A DNA stretch of 32,455 nt from Candidatus Anaerobiospirillum pullistercoris (GTDB lineage: Bacteria; Pseudomonadota; Gammaproteobacteria; Enterobacterales; Succinivibrionaceae). Shown here in pieces: positions 32,286-32,455 of the stretch. The notes beneath the pieces are model-generated. The model ran no database searches, was not told the DNA's origin, and worked only from the letters and a program-made list of their open reading frames with translations. Position numbers and translations under genes: made by a program. The DNA lies in NCBI GenBank assembly GCA_019114785.1, contig DXEV01000042.1, forward strand, positions 1 through 32,455, written 5' to 3'. Every line of letters begins with the position of its first letter. The stretch's first letter is position 1.

Positions 32286-32339
32286 GTTACGTAAGTAACG
32301 AAGCAGCAGGTTGCGCAAGCAACTAAATTCAAACGAATT
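32286..32339 (+). repeat. Series of short hairpins in the 16S precursor leader
   Basis: GTTAC-GTAA-GTAAC (32286-32299), GTTGC-GCAA-GCAAC (32310-32323) and AATTC-AAAC-GAATT (32326-32339). The first two carry GNRA-type tetraloops. GTTCTT/AAGAAC lies upstream near 32243. They lie where RNase III processing stems and leader helices form in other rrn operons. Confidence 0.6.
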
Positions 32340-32344
32340 ACTTC

Positions 32345-32455
32345 TAAGTGAAGAGTTTGATCATGGCTCAGATTGAACGCTGGCGGCAGGCCTAATACAT
32401 GCAAGTTGAACGGTAACAGGAAAGAAGCTTGCTTCTTTTGCTGACGAGTAGCGGA
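32345..32455 (+). rRNA. rrs: 16S ribosomal RNA, 5' end (partial)
   Basis: AGAGTTTGATCATGGCTCAG begins at 32352 and is the universal 16S 5' motif; by comparison with E. coli the mature end is about 7 nt upstream. The following sequence, including the helix around AGAAGCTTGCTTCT in variable region V1, is close to gammaproteobacterial 16S. The gene runs off the window end. Having rrs after clpB matches the E. coli rrnG location. Confidence 0.98.

Overview
The window is a chromosomal housekeeping segment from a gammaproteobacterium. The order rnc-era-recO, rlmD-relA-pyrG, ftsB-ispD-ispF, yqaA/nlpD, mutS, pncC-recA-recX and rluD-pgeF-clpB-rRNA is the gammaproteobacterial order known from Escherichia, Vibrio and Aeromonas, and the 16S 5' end resembles that group. 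Low-complexity Ala/Ser/Thr/Gln insertions and several missing neighbours (eno, truD, surE, pcm, rpoS) suggest an anaerobic, gut-type lineage such as Succinivibrionaceae. The genus is a guess; the class is not.

Layout: lepB, rnc, era and recO (423-5263); rlmD and relA (5301-9379); pyrG, ftsB, ispD and ispF (9663-14307); a yqaA-family membrane protein and nlpD (14452-16947); mutS on the minus strand, convergent with nlpD (17152-20148); about 1.1 kb without a gene; pncC, recA and recX (21252-25077); rluD, pgeF and clpB (25589-31711); then an rRNA promoter, antitermination leader and the first ~111 nt of 16S rRNA (32345 to the window end). No tRNA, CRISPR array, prophage or intact insertion sequence was seen.

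The genes cover signal peptide cleavage, RNA processing and ribosome assembly (rnc, era, rlmD, rluD, rRNA), the stringent response (relA), CTP synthesis, isoprenoid precursors (ispD, ispF), division and cell-wall hydrolysis (ftsB, nlpD, pgeF), DNA repair (recO, mutS, recA, recX) and protein disaggregation (clpB).

Three things stand out. First, many conserved enzymes carry large, probably disordered additions: Era, RecO, RlmD, FtsB, IspD, MutS, RecX and PgeF. In IspD the added N-terminus looks like the head of an IS1634-type transposase. Second, most gene ends are followed by strong palindromes built from a word private to that gap, usually without a T-run; several keep RNA pairing through G-U wobbles. 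Third, clpB has a sigma-32-like promoter followed by a ~340-nt leader full of candidate hairpins, some mutually exclusive: the best candidate here for an undescribed regulatory RNA. The recA promoter carries dyads unlike the usual gammaproteobacterial LexA box.
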